DNA of 6,059 nucleotides from Acidimicrobiia bacterium (GCA_030425785.1 JAUHYJ010000237.1:1-6059); one strand, 5' to 3'. Counted from the first letter of the stretch, positions 1 to 5,646 are shown. Numbers and translations: made by a program. The notes: generated by a model from the sequence alone, not told the origin.

Positions 1-178
1 GTTCCGCGAGCACGGCTACGAGGGCGCGAGCCTGAGCCTGATCGCCGAGGCCACCGGCCTGCGGCGCGCGAGCCTCTACCACCGCTTCCCCGGCGGGAAG
101 CAGGAGATGGCGCTCGCGGTCCTCGCGCACGTGCACCAGCGCTTCGCGGAGGACCTGCTCGCGCCCGTCGCCGCGCAA
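1..178 (+). pseudogene. TetR/AcrR-family regulator, DNA-binding-domain fragment without ligand-binding domain
   Basis: The frame beginning at base 2 reads FREHGYEGASLSLIAEATGL and continues RRASLYHRFPGGKQEM. This is the helix-turn-helix of a TetR repressor: end of helix 1, helix 2 (LSLIAEATGL), recognition helix 3 (RRASLYHRF), then the FPGGK turn typical of the YxaF-like subgroup and the start of helix 4. The first 20 or so residues lie left of the window. Resemblance stops near LLAPV (about base 165-175), where a TetR would normally continue for another 110-130 residues of ligand-binding domain. Instead the frame runs on as the antisense of the monooxygenase gene, with no stop until 2134. 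GC is about 75% here against about 68% in 241-420. The family assignment is solid. Whether the truncation is a real deletion or an assembly chimera cannot be decided from sequence. Confidence 0.62.
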
Positions 179-1777
179 CGCGAACCCGAGGTAACCCTGC
201 TCGACGACTCGGTCGCACGTCTCGCGATAGGTGTCGACGCCGCCGACGTACGGGAGGAACACCCGCGGCTTGCCCGGCACGTTGGCCCCCATGTACCACG
301 AGTTCGCCTGCGGGAACAGGGTGATGTCGGCGCAGTCGTTGACGTGCTGGTTCCAGCCCGCCTCGGCGGTCGGCGTCGGTTCGATCGTGTCGAACCCCTG
401 ATCGCGCAGGTCGATCAGGGTGTCGACGACCCAGTCGACGTGCTGCTCGATCGACACGACCATGTTCGACAGCACCGACGGACTGCCCGGGCCGGTGATC
501 ATGAACAGGTTCGGGAAGCCGACCGTGGTGAGGCCGAGGTAGGTCGAGGGGCCGTCGGCCCACTTGTCCTTCAACGTGAAGCCGTCGCGACCCTCGATGT
601 CGACCGACACCAGCGGACCGGTCATCGCGTCGAAGCCGATCGCGTAGACGATCGAGTCGAACTCGAGCGATTCGGTGCCGTCGGCCGCCGCGATGTCGAT
701 GCCCGACTCGGTGATCGTCTCGATCGGGGTCTCGCGCAGGTTGACGAGCCGCACGTGATCGCGATTGAAGGTGGCGTAGTAGTCCGTGTCGACGCACGGG
801 CGCTTGGTACCGAACGGGAAGGTGTGGGGGCACAGCGTCTCGGCCACGTCCGGGTCGTCGACGATCGACCGGATCTTGTTGCGCACGAACTCGGCGGCGA
901 GCTCGTTCGCGGCCGGGTTGATCGCCAGGTCGGTGAACTTGCTGCTGATGCCGAACAGGCCGCCCTCGGCCCACCCCTGCTCGAACAGGGCGTTGCGCTC
1001 GTCGTCGGGCAGTGCGGTCGCACCGACGACGGCCGGCTCGATCGGCACACCGACACGCGACCACCGGGCGGCCTCGCGGTACGCGGCGGGGTCGGCGCGG
1101 TACCGCTCGAACTTGTCCTGCGGGACCGGGCCGTTGTAGGCCGGCAGCGAGAAGTTCGGGGTGCGCTGGAAGACGGTGAGCTGCTTGGCCTGCTCCGCGA
1201 TGATCGGGATCGACTGGATCGCCGACGAGCCGGTGCCGATCACGGCGACCTTCTGGCCGGTGAAGTCGACACCTTCGTGTGGCCATCGTCCGGTGAAGTA
1301 GTTCGGGCCCTCGAAGCGCTCCCACCCCTCGATGTCGGGATCCTTCGGGACGGACAGGCAGCCGGTCGCCATGACGTAGTGACGGGCGACGTACTCGTCG
1401 CCGTCGGTCGTGCGGATGTTCCAACGGGCGGCCTCGTCGTCCCACGTCGCACCCTCGACGCGCGTCTCGAAGCGGATGTCGCGGTGGAGGTCGTGCTTGG
1501 CCGCGACGTGTTCGAGGTAGCGGAGGATCTCGGGCTGGGTGGCGTACCGCTCGGACCACTCCCACTCGGCGTCGAGCTCGGGGTCCCAGCTGTAGGAGTA
1601 GTCGAGCGATTCGACGTCGCAGCGCGCACCGGGATACCGGTTCCAGTACCAGGTGCCACCGACGCCATCGGCGGCCTCGAGCGCGACGGCCGCCATGCCC
1701 GCGTCGCGGAAGCGCTTCAGCAGGTAGAGCCCGGCCATCCCGGCGCCGACCACCACCACGTCGTACTGCTCGCTCAT
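1..1777 (-). CDS. Type I Baeyer-Villiger monooxygenase (FAD/NADPH), 3' end displaced
   Basis: The product is a flavoprotein expected to insert one oxygen next to a ketone, giving an ester or lactone, using NADPH and O2. Starting at ATG 1777, preceded by a purine-rich GGGAGAGGGAGGGG ribosome-binding site, the protein shows the FAD Rossmann motif GAGMAG (residues 11-16), the family block GGTWYWNRYPGARCD (40-54), the fingerprint region FEGPNYFTGRWPH (155-167), the NADPH motif GTGSSA (181-186), FGTKRPCVDT (322-331), a second FAD segment AIGFDAMTG (379-387) and the C-terminal block PGKPRVFLPYVGGVDTYR (501-518). Layout and motifs resemble phenylacetone/cyclohexanone monooxygenases. D54 and R326 are the expected equivalents of the catalytic Asp/Arg pair. 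The fingerprint His is replaced by Phe161. Homology ends at GYLGFALR (about base 173), essentially the full family length of about 535 residues, but the frame has no stop and stays open to the window edge, antisense to the TetR fragment. The substrate is unknown. Confidence 0.9.
   Translation of the reverse strand, partial: MSEQYDVVVVGAGMAGLYLLKRFRDAGMAAVALEAADGVGGTWYWNRYPGARCDVESLDYSYSWDPELDAEWEWSERYATQPEILRYLEHVAAKHDLHRDIRFETRVEGATWDDEAARWNIRTTDGDEYVARHYVMATGCLSVPKDPDIEGWERFEGPNYFTGRWPHEGVDFTGQKVAVIGTGSSAIQSIPIIAEQAKQLTVFQRTPNFSLPAYNGPVPQDKFERYRADPAAYREAARWSRVGVPIEPAVVGATALPDDERNALFEQGWAEGGLFGISSKFTDLAINPAANELAAEFVRNKIRSIVDDPDVAETLCPHTFPFGTKRPCVDTDYYATFNRDHVRLVNLRETPIETITESGIDIAAADGTESLEFDSIVYAIGFDAMTGPLVSVDIEGRDGFTLKDKWADGPSTYLGLTTVGFPNLFMITGPGSPSVLSNMVVSIEQHVDWVVDTLIDLRDQGFDTIEPTPTAEAGWNQHVNDCADITLFPQANSWYMGANVPGKPRVFLPYVGGVDTYRETCDRVVEQGYLGFALRGDGREQVLREALVHVREDRERHLLLPAGEAVVEARAPQAGGLGDQAQARALVAVLAE
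160..185. other. Junction between TetR fragment and BVMO 3' end
   Basis: Two convergent reading frames lose their family resemblance at the same place: the + strand TetR at LLAPV and the - strand BVMO at GYLGFALR. GC also steps down across this point (about 75% in 1-180, about 68% in 241-420). This marks a breakpoint: deletion, recombination or contig misjoin. The exact base cannot be fixed without relatives of either gene. No direct repeat, insertion-sequence end or target-site duplication is visible at the joint. Confidence 0.55.
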
Positions 1778-1877
1778 CGAGTCCCCTCCCTCTCCCCTCC
1801 GTCGAGTCGACCACGATTGAACCACGGGGTGCGCTCGCCTCTCGCAGCGGGCGGCCGTGATGGCAGGATCGTCGGTG
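1778..1877. promoter_or_regulatory. Divergent intergenic region between BVMO and crotonase genes
   Basis: These 100 bases separate two divergent start codons, so promoters for both genes are expected here. The BVMO side holds its purine-rich ribosome-binding site (complement of 1778-1791). The crotonase side has AGGA at 1865-1868, 9 bases before ATG 1878. In the middle, ACCACG occurs twice (1810-1815 and 1821-1826), 11 bp apart, about one helical turn, beside GTCGAGTCGAC (1801-1811). This could be a regulator site, but six-base repeats are weak evidence. No convincing -35/-10 pair was found. Confidence 0.4.
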
Positions 1878-2552
1878 ATGTCGGAACTGACCCGCGTCGA
1901 GCGCCCCGACGACGGCGTTGCCGTGGTCACGATCTGTCGCGCCGACAAGAAGAATGCGCTCTCGATCGCGCTCCGCGACGCGATCGCCGACGCCCTGGAC
2001 GCCCTCGCGGCCGACGAGTCGGTGCGCGCCGTCGTGCTGACGGGCGAGGGTTCGGTGTTCAGCGCCGGCTTCGACCTGAGCGAGTTCGGGAACGCCGAAC
2101 CCGAGTTCCAGCGCGAGCTGTGGGCGTCGAGTGACCGGTTCCACCGGACGGTGCTGAGGTTCCCGCTCCCGATCGTGGCGGCGGTGAACGGCCCCGCGCT
2201 GGCCGGCGGATTCGACCTGGCGGTGATGTGCGATCTCCGTGTCGTGGCCGACGATGCCCGGTTCGCCCATGTCGAGTACGCCTGGACCGAGGTCGTGTAC
2301 CGGCCGCTCCGGGAGCTCGTGGGCGGCAGCCTGGCTCGCGAACTGACGCTGACCGGCCGCAACGTCGACGCCGACGAGGCGCACCGGATCGGGCTCGCCA
2401 ACGCCGTCGTCGCGGCTGACGAGGTCGTCGAACGCGCCGTCGAGATGGCGACGGCGATCGCGGCCATGCCACGCGAGATCGCGCTCACGTCGAAGGCGAA
2501 GATCATCGCCGCCGCCGGCATCGACCCCGACTCGCCCACGCTGGCGCTCTGA
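1878..2552 (+). CDS. Enoyl-CoA hydratase/isomerase (crotonase) superfamily protein
   Basis: The 224-residue protein starts MSELTRVERPDDG and has the crotonase fold signature. FSAGFDLSEF (61-70) forms the first oxyanion-hole strand and NGPALAGGFDLAVMCDLRV (104-122) the second, with the glycine pair that holds the acyl-CoA thioester carbonyl. FAHVE (129-133) and LTGRNVDADEAHRIGLAN match the conserved C-terminal half. The two acid positions of classical hydratase (rat Glu144 and Glu164) correspond to Asp113 and Glu133, exactly 20 apart, so the first acid is Asp rather than Glu. The reaction may therefore be hydration, isomerisation or another crotonase reaction. The protein is about 30 residues shorter than usual at the C-terminus, where the trimer helices lie. 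ATG 1878 was chosen because AGGA lies 9 bases upstream; GTG 1857 and ATG 1860 are in-frame alternatives. It is 28 bp upstream of the ThDP enzyme and divergent from the BVMO, which suggests a shared catabolic role. Confidence 0.88.
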   Translation: MSELTRVERPDDGVAVVTICRADKKNALSIALRDAIADALDALAADESVRAVVLTGEGSVFSAGFDLSEFGNAEPEFQRELWASSDRFHRTVLRFPLPIVAAVNGPALAGGFDLAVMCDLRVVADDARFAHVEYAWTEVVYRPLRELVGGSLARELTLTGRNVDADEAHRIGLANAVVAADEVVERAVEMATAIAAMPREIALTSKAKIIAAAGIDPDSPTLAL

Positions 2553-2562
2553 ACGGCGCCGG
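2541..2562 (+). terminator. Possible stem-loop across the crotonase stop codon
   Basis: GGCGC (2543-2547) pairs with GCGCC (2556-2560), extended by C-G and T-G pairs outside and a T-G pair inside. The TGA stop sits in the loop. There is no T-tract, so this would be a weak or Rho-type terminator, or chance pairing in GC-rich DNA. Confidence 0.2.
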
Positions 2563-2566
2563 GCAC

Positions 2567-2572
2567 TACGGT
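2567..2572 (+). promoter_or_regulatory. Possible -10 element for a leaderless ThDP-enzyme transcript
   Basis: TACGGT fits the actinobacterial -10 pattern TANNNT and lies 8 bases before the GTG start at 2581, so transcription would begin on or next to the start codon. No Shine-Dalgarno sequence is present in the 28-bp gap, and there is no alternative in-frame start nearby. No good -35 was seen. This is inference from spacing. Confidence 0.35.
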
Positions 2573-2580
2573 CACAGCTC

Positions 2581-4281
2581 GTGACCGACGAGCTCCCGAT
2601 CACCGCCGGCGGTGCGATCTTCCGTCGCCTCCACCAGCTCGGCGTCGAGCGGGTCTTCGTGAACTCCGGTACCGACTTCCCGCCGATCATCGAGGGGTTG
2701 GCCGAGGCCGAACACCTCGGGCTCGATCTGCCTGCGGCGATGGTCGTGCCGCACGAGCACCTCGCGGTGTCGATGGCGCACGGTCACTTCTTCGCCACCG
2801 GCGAGCCGGCGGCGGTGATCCTGCACACCAACGTCGGGTTGGCGAACGGGGCGATCGGGGCGATCAACGCCGCGACCGACCACGTGCCGATGATCCTGAT
2901 GTCGGGCCGCACGCCGACGCTCGAGGGCGGCCGGTTCGGGGCGCGGACGGTGCCGATCGGCTGGGGTCAGGAGATGCGCGACCAGGCCGCGCTCGTGCGC
3001 GAGGCGTGCAAGTGGGAGTACGAGGTGCGCTTCCCCGAGCAGATCCCCGAGCTGCTCGACCGGGCGTACGCGATCGCGACCAGCAGTCCGAAGGGACCGG
3101 TGTACCTGTCACTGCCGCGCGAGGTGCTGTGCGAGCCGTGCCCGGCCGAGGCGCTGGCGGCGCCACCGGGGATGGCCGCGGCCGTGGCAGCGCCGCGTCG
3201 TGACGACATCGCACGAGCGGCCTGGTTGCTCGCCCACGCCGAACGGCCGCTGATCATCGCCCAGCGCGGCGCCGGCTCCGAGACCGGGTTCGCGGCGCTC
3301 GCCGACATCGCCGATCGCTACGCGATCCCGGTCTGCCAGTGGTGGGCGAGCGCCAACGCGGTGTCGTCGGAGCATGCGATGTACGTCGGGTCGAACCCGT
3401 CGCCGTGGATCGAACGGGCCGACGTGATCCTCGTGCTCGACTCGCTGGCGCCGTGGATGCCCGACGCACACGCGATTCGCGACGATGCGCAGGTCGTCCA
3501 GATGGGCCAGAACCCGCTGTACAGCCGGTTCCCGGTCCGGAACTTCCGGTCGAACGTGTCGATCGCGACCGAGCTGGGCCCGGGCCTGGTGGCCCTTTCG
3601 GCCGCGCTCGACCAGCTGCGCGAGGACGACGCCGTCGTCGATCGGTCGAGGCTGCGGGACGAGGTCGCCGAGTTCGACACCGAGCGGCGCGCCGCGCTGG
3701 CCGAGGCCGGCGAGGTCGGCGACGGGCCGATGACCAAGATGTCAGTTGGACGGGTGGTCGGTTCGATGCTGCGCGACCGCGACCCGTGGCTGGTGTCAGA
3801 GCTCGGCGTGCCGCTCGATGCGTACGGTCCGACCCGACATCAGGAGTACCGGCAGGAGCCGCACTCGGGCGGGCTCGGCTGGAGCATGGCCTGCGCCATG
3901 GGCATGAAGCTCGCCGAGCCCGATCGCCTGGTGGTGGCGACGATGGGCGATGGGTCGTACATGTTCGCCAACCCGGTCGCCGCCCACCACACCGCCGAGG
4001 CACACGGCATCGCCGTGCTGACGGTGATCCTGAACAATCACGGCTACGGAGCGGTCAGCGACTCGGTGACGGGCCTCTACCCGACCGGGTATGCGGCCAA
4101 GGCCGACGCCGTGCCGCTCACCGAGCTGTCGCCGACGCCGGACTTCAAGCTGGTCGCCGAGTCGTGCCGGGCCTGGGCCGAGACGGTCAGCACCGCCGAC
4201 CAGTTGCCCGGTGCGATCGAGCGCGCGCTCGCCCAGGTCGACGCCGGTCGGCAAGCAGTTCTCGACGTTCACATCGCCTGA
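2581..4281 (+). CDS. Thiamine-diphosphate-dependent enzyme, acetolactate synthase/benzoylformate decarboxylase superfamily
   Basis: The 566-residue protein has the three-domain layout of this superfamily. The N-terminal pyrimidine-binding domain (about 6-175) begins TAGGAIFRRLHQLGVERVFV and carries the cofactor-activating glutamate as Glu59 in VVPHEHLAVSMAHG. A central domain spans about 205-335. The C-terminal diphosphate-binding domain (about 405-560) has GDGSYMFANP (456-465) and LNNHGYG (484-490); GDG to NN is 26 residues apart, as in the classical metal/ThDP motif. These enzymes make or break C-C bonds next to a carbonyl. SGTDFPPIIE and SGRTP resemble a group usually annotated only as a thiamine pyrophosphate-requiring protein, so true acetolactate synthase is doubtful, and no small regulatory subunit lies nearby. 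The start is GTG at 2581 with no ribosome-binding site, consistent with leaderless translation. It is downstream of the crotonase and probably co-functional with it. Confidence 0.9.
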   Translation: MTDELPITAGGAIFRRLHQLGVERVFVNSGTDFPPIIEGLAEAEHLGLDLPAAMVVPHEHLAVSMAHGHFFATGEPAAVILHTNVGLANGAIGAINAATDHVPMILMSGRTPTLEGGRFGARTVPIGWGQEMRDQAALVREACKWEYEVRFPEQIPELLDRAYAIATSSPKGPVYLSLPREVLCEPCPAEALAAPPGMAAAVAAPRRDDIARAAWLLAHAERPLIIAQRGAGSETGFAALADIADRYAIPVCQWWASANAVSSEHAMYVGSNPSPWIERADVILVLDSLAPWMPDAHAIRDDAQVVQMGQNPLYSRFPVRNFRSNVSIATELGPGLVALSAALDQLREDDAVVDRSRLRDEVAEFDTERRAALAEAGEVGDGPMTKMSVGRVVGSMLRDRDPWLVSELGVPLDAYGPTRHQEYRQEPHSGGLGWSMACAMGMKLAEPDRLVVATMGDGSYMFANPVAAHHTAEAHGIAVLTVILNNHGYGAVSDSVTGLYPTGYAAKADAVPLTELSPTPDFKLVAESCRAWAETVSTADQLPGAIERALAQVDAGRQAVLDVHIA

Positions 4282-4300
4282 CGGCGACCGGGCCGTTCAG
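4278..4300 (+). terminator. Possible stem-loop at the ThDP-enzyme stop codon
   Basis: CTGACGG (4278-4284) pairs with CCGTTCAG (4293-4300) with one bulged T and an 8-base loop. The stop codon lies in the left arm. The following CTCTTGCCTT is pyrimidine-rich but not a T-run. It sits at the end of the + strand pair, where a terminator is plausible. Confidence 0.3.
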
Positions 4301-4383
4301 CTCTTGCCTTCTGCGGCGGCGCGACGCAGACTGAGCAGTGAGCGGCCAACTCGTGGTCGACGGAGTCGGAGGGGACGGCTCGG

Positions 4384-4662
4384 ATGACGGTAGAGCGAGT
4401 GTCGAACGAGGACGAGGATCGACCCGGACTCCAGCTGAGCGGAGGTGCCATCTCCGCTCTGTCGGGGGGCGGTCTGCTGCTGCTCTTCATGATCCAGAAC
4501 ACCGACGACGTCAGCGTGACGTTCCTGTTCTGGGACTTCACGATGCCGGTGTGGTTGCTGACCCTCGGCGCCGCCATTCTCGGCGCCTTCGTGTGGCTCG
4601 GGTTGGGGATCCTCCGACGCCACCGCCGACGGCGGGAGCGCCGGGAGGATCGCCGGAACTGA
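4384..4662 (+). CDS. Small LapA-domain (DUF1049-like) integral membrane protein
   Basis: The 92-residue protein has an acidic N-terminus (about 1-14), a first hydrophobic segment (about 18-37, rich in Gly and Leu), the motif FMIQN (35-39), a short stretch DDVSVTFLFWDFTMP, a second hydrophobic segment (about 54-77) and a very basic tail RRHRRRRERREDRR. Two membrane helices joined by a short loop with QN followed by FLFW is the pattern of the LapA domain. In Gram-negative bacteria LapA/B works in envelope lipopolysaccharide assembly; the role of actinobacterial members is not established. The basic tail should be cytoplasmic by the positive-inside rule. AGGGG at 4370-4374, 9 bases before ATG 4384, supports the start. 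TTGCCT (4304-4309) and CAGACT (4327-4332), 17 bp apart, could be a weak promoter. It is probably transcribed separately from the upstream enzyme, 102 bp away. Confidence 0.8.
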   Translation: MTVERVSNEDEDRPGLQLSGGAISALSGGGLLLLFMIQNTDDVSVTFLFWDFTMPVWLLTLGAAILGAFVWLGLGILRRHRRRRERREDRRN

Positions 4663-4670
4663 CGCGATCC
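4647..4670 (+). terminator. Possible stem-loop across the LapA-domain gene stop codon
   Basis: GGATCGC (4647-4653) and GCGATCC (4664-4670) form a perfect 7-bp stem with a 10-base loop containing the TGA stop (4660-4662). Two more G-C pairs are possible beyond one mismatch. There is no T-tract. Confidence 0.3.
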
Positions 4671-4827
4671 CCCGACGCGCCGACCGATGGCACCAGTACT
4701 CGACCGCGGTTCGGCCTGCGTCGAGGTCGACCGAACGGTGATCGCTCGAGGTGCCCATGTGGTCGATGTCGTCCACCACAGCAGCGACAGCGGCTCGGTG
4801 AACCTCGTCGGTCGCACAGCACACCGT

Positions 4828-4874
4828 TCTGCTGGAGTCGAAGTGACCGACGTGGTCGCTTCGGCTCCATCAGA
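4828..4874. repeat. Imperfect palindrome, copy 1 (21-nt arms, 5-nt loop)
   Basis: The left arm (4828-4848) and right arm (4854-4874) are reverse complements at 18 of 21 positions around the loop GACGT. Two of the three differences are G-U wobbles in RNA, so the transcript would fold into 20 pairs with one C-U mismatch. The core is GGAGTCGAAGTGACC facing GGTCGCTTCGGCTCC. Lying between convergent genes it could be a bidirectional terminator, although neither side has a T-tract. It could also be a REP-like interspersed element. It is duplicated 61 bp to the right. Confidence 0.7.
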
Positions 4875-4888
4875 CTCGGTGCCGGACT

Positions 4889-4935
4889 TCTGGCGGAGCG
4901 GAACTGACCGACTCGGACGCTTCGGCTCCACCAAA
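4889..4935. repeat. Imperfect palindrome, copy 2, diverged
   Basis: This has the same design as copy 1, offset by 61 bp: left arm 4889-4909, loop GACTC (4910-4914), right arm 4915-4935. Its right arm matches the right arm of copy 1 at 17 of 21 positions (shared block CGCTTCGGCTCCA) and its left arm matches at 16 of 21 (shared TGACC end). Internal pairing is weaker: 15 of 21 plus one wobble. The two copies therefore descend from one element, and copy 2 has lost some of its complementarity. Confidence 0.6.
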
Positions 4936-5023
4936 CCGGTTACACAGCGCTTTCCGCAACCTCGTCCACTCCAAACCTGACCCTCCGCCATGAGCGCAGG
5001 AGTGCCGATTCCGAGTGGCAGGT

Positions 5024-5040
5024 GATAGGGGACGTCTATC
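5024..5040 (-). terminator. Short stem-loop at the stop codon of the orphan gene
   Basis: GATAG (5024-5028) and CTATC (5036-5040) flank a 7-base loop and include the TAG stop of the - strand gene (5036-5038). The stem has only 5 pairs and no T-tract, so it is weak. Confidence 0.15.
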
Positions 5041-5632
5041 TCTGGAGGTACTTCCGGGCGAGGTCGTCGAAAGTGCCCTCTGGGAAGCCGAAGCCACCGC
5101 GTTGCCTTCCGCCGGCGATGAAATCGTCGATGAGGCTCACGGCGGCGCTTTCGCGGCGCATGGCGATCAGCCAGGTGACATGGGTGACCAGGTTGGCTCC
5201 GTTGGTGGGAGGGAAGTGCGCCTCGATGACGGCTTCGAAGTCCTCGAGAGTCTCGAGTGTTGGAGCGAGCGAAGCGAACTGCGTGTCGAGGCTGTCAACG
5301 ACAGTCGCGGCGCTGTCCTCGATTCCGTACTCGAGTGAAGCGATGTCGAGGCATGGAACGGTGAATGCCCCGCTGATCCGGAAGCTGACTGGCTTGGCGT
5401 TGAGCTCGTGCATCCGGGTGATCGCCCAGAAGACCGGGTCGAGATAGAGCGGCTTGGCGCGGACGGATCCACGTGGCCTGTACTCGGCACCAGGGGCGTG
5501 GGCGTTGAGCTCGAAGATGTAGCCGCCAAGTACCTGATAGTGGAACCCTCCACCGACCCGCTTCCAACCACGCGACTGAGCGGCGTCGAAGACCGATTGG
5601 TCCCACACCCTTCGTTCGGCGACAGGACGCAT
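5036..5632 (-). CDS. Hypothetical protein of 198 residues, family not recognised
   Basis: I do not recognise this family. It reads as a genuine globular protein: balanced composition, regularly spaced aromatic residues and no low-complexity stretches, unlike its antisense frames. An N-terminal part with RGWKRVGGGFHYQVLGGYIF (21-40) looks like beta strands, followed by FELNAHAPGAEYRPRGSV and a run of mostly helical segments ending EGTFDDLARKYLQ. No signal peptide or membrane helix is visible, so it is probably cytoplasmic. The start RGW-K-R-x-G layout loosely recalls DUF4304-type proteins, but this is not strong enough to assign. ATG 5632 is the only standard start in the frame after the upstream stop at 5747-5749; GCAAGG just before it is a poor, closely spaced ribosome-binding site. 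Sampled lines are about 58-62% GC, clearly below the upstream enzyme genes, which suggests horizontal acquisition. Confidence 0.7.
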   Translation of the reverse strand: MRPVAERRVWDQSVFDAAQSRGWKRVGGGFHYQVLGGYIFELNAHAPGAEYRPRGSVRAKPLYLDPVFWAITRMHELNAKPVSFRISGAFTVPCLDIASLEYGIEDSAATVVDSLDTQFASLAPTLETLEDFEAVIEAHFPPTNGANLVTHVTWLIAMRRESAAVSLIDDFIAGGRQRGGFGFPEGTFDDLARKYLQR

Positions 5633-5646
5633 GCCTTGCAGATTGC

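Larger units (their letters stand above)
4663..5035. other. 373-bp convergent intergenic region without a convincing gene
   Basis: This stretch lies between the + strand LapA-domain gene and the - strand orphan gene, so both end facing it. Open frames exist on both strands but have low-complexity, Arg/Ser/Thr-rich or featureless translations with no recognisable start signal or domain. Its main content is the pair of 47-bp imperfect palindromes at 4828-4874 and 4889-4935. A possible third, strongly decayed relative lies around 4714-4755 (GTCGAGGTCGACC resembles one arm), but I cannot establish it by eye. No tRNA or small-RNA family was recognised. Confidence 0.5.

Noticed and set aside
1289..1325. 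Reading the BVMO fingerprint as F161-G163-H167-D171
   Set aside because: This register also looks like FxGxxxHxxxD, but the surrounding GRWPHEGVDF aligns with the family only when W165-P166 are the motif's WP, which puts Phe161 at the His position.
107..2134. 675-codon open frame on the + strand across the left third
   Set aside because: Only its first part encodes TetR sequence. From about base 178 it is codon-aligned antisense to the BVMO, whose motifs are unmistakable. The Arg/Asp/Val-rich translation has no domain.
3339..4334. 331-codon + strand frame overlapping the ThDP enzyme
   Set aside because: It is an out-of-frame shadow, Arg/Gly-rich, inside a gene with intact catalytic motifs.
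4895..4932. Possible tRNA end: GGAGC facing GCTCC followed by ACCA
   Set aside because: No D, anticodon or T-loop arms can be placed, and the length is about half a tRNA. It is part of palindrome copy 2.
4826..4936. Integron attC site or CRISPR repeats
   Set aside because: No GTTRRRY/RYYYAAC core sites or integrase are present. There are only two diverged palindromic copies, with no uniform repeat-spacer pattern.
4687..4980. 97-codon + strand frame in the convergent gap
   Set aside because: It has no ribosome-binding site or recognisable domain, and it runs through both palindromes, which better explain the sequence.
4269..4991. Long - strand open frame antisense to the LapA-domain gene
   Set aside because: The translation is Arg/Ser/Thr-rich and includes the palindromic repeats read as EPKRP-like peptides. 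The opposite strand has a recognisable membrane protein with a good ribosome-binding site.
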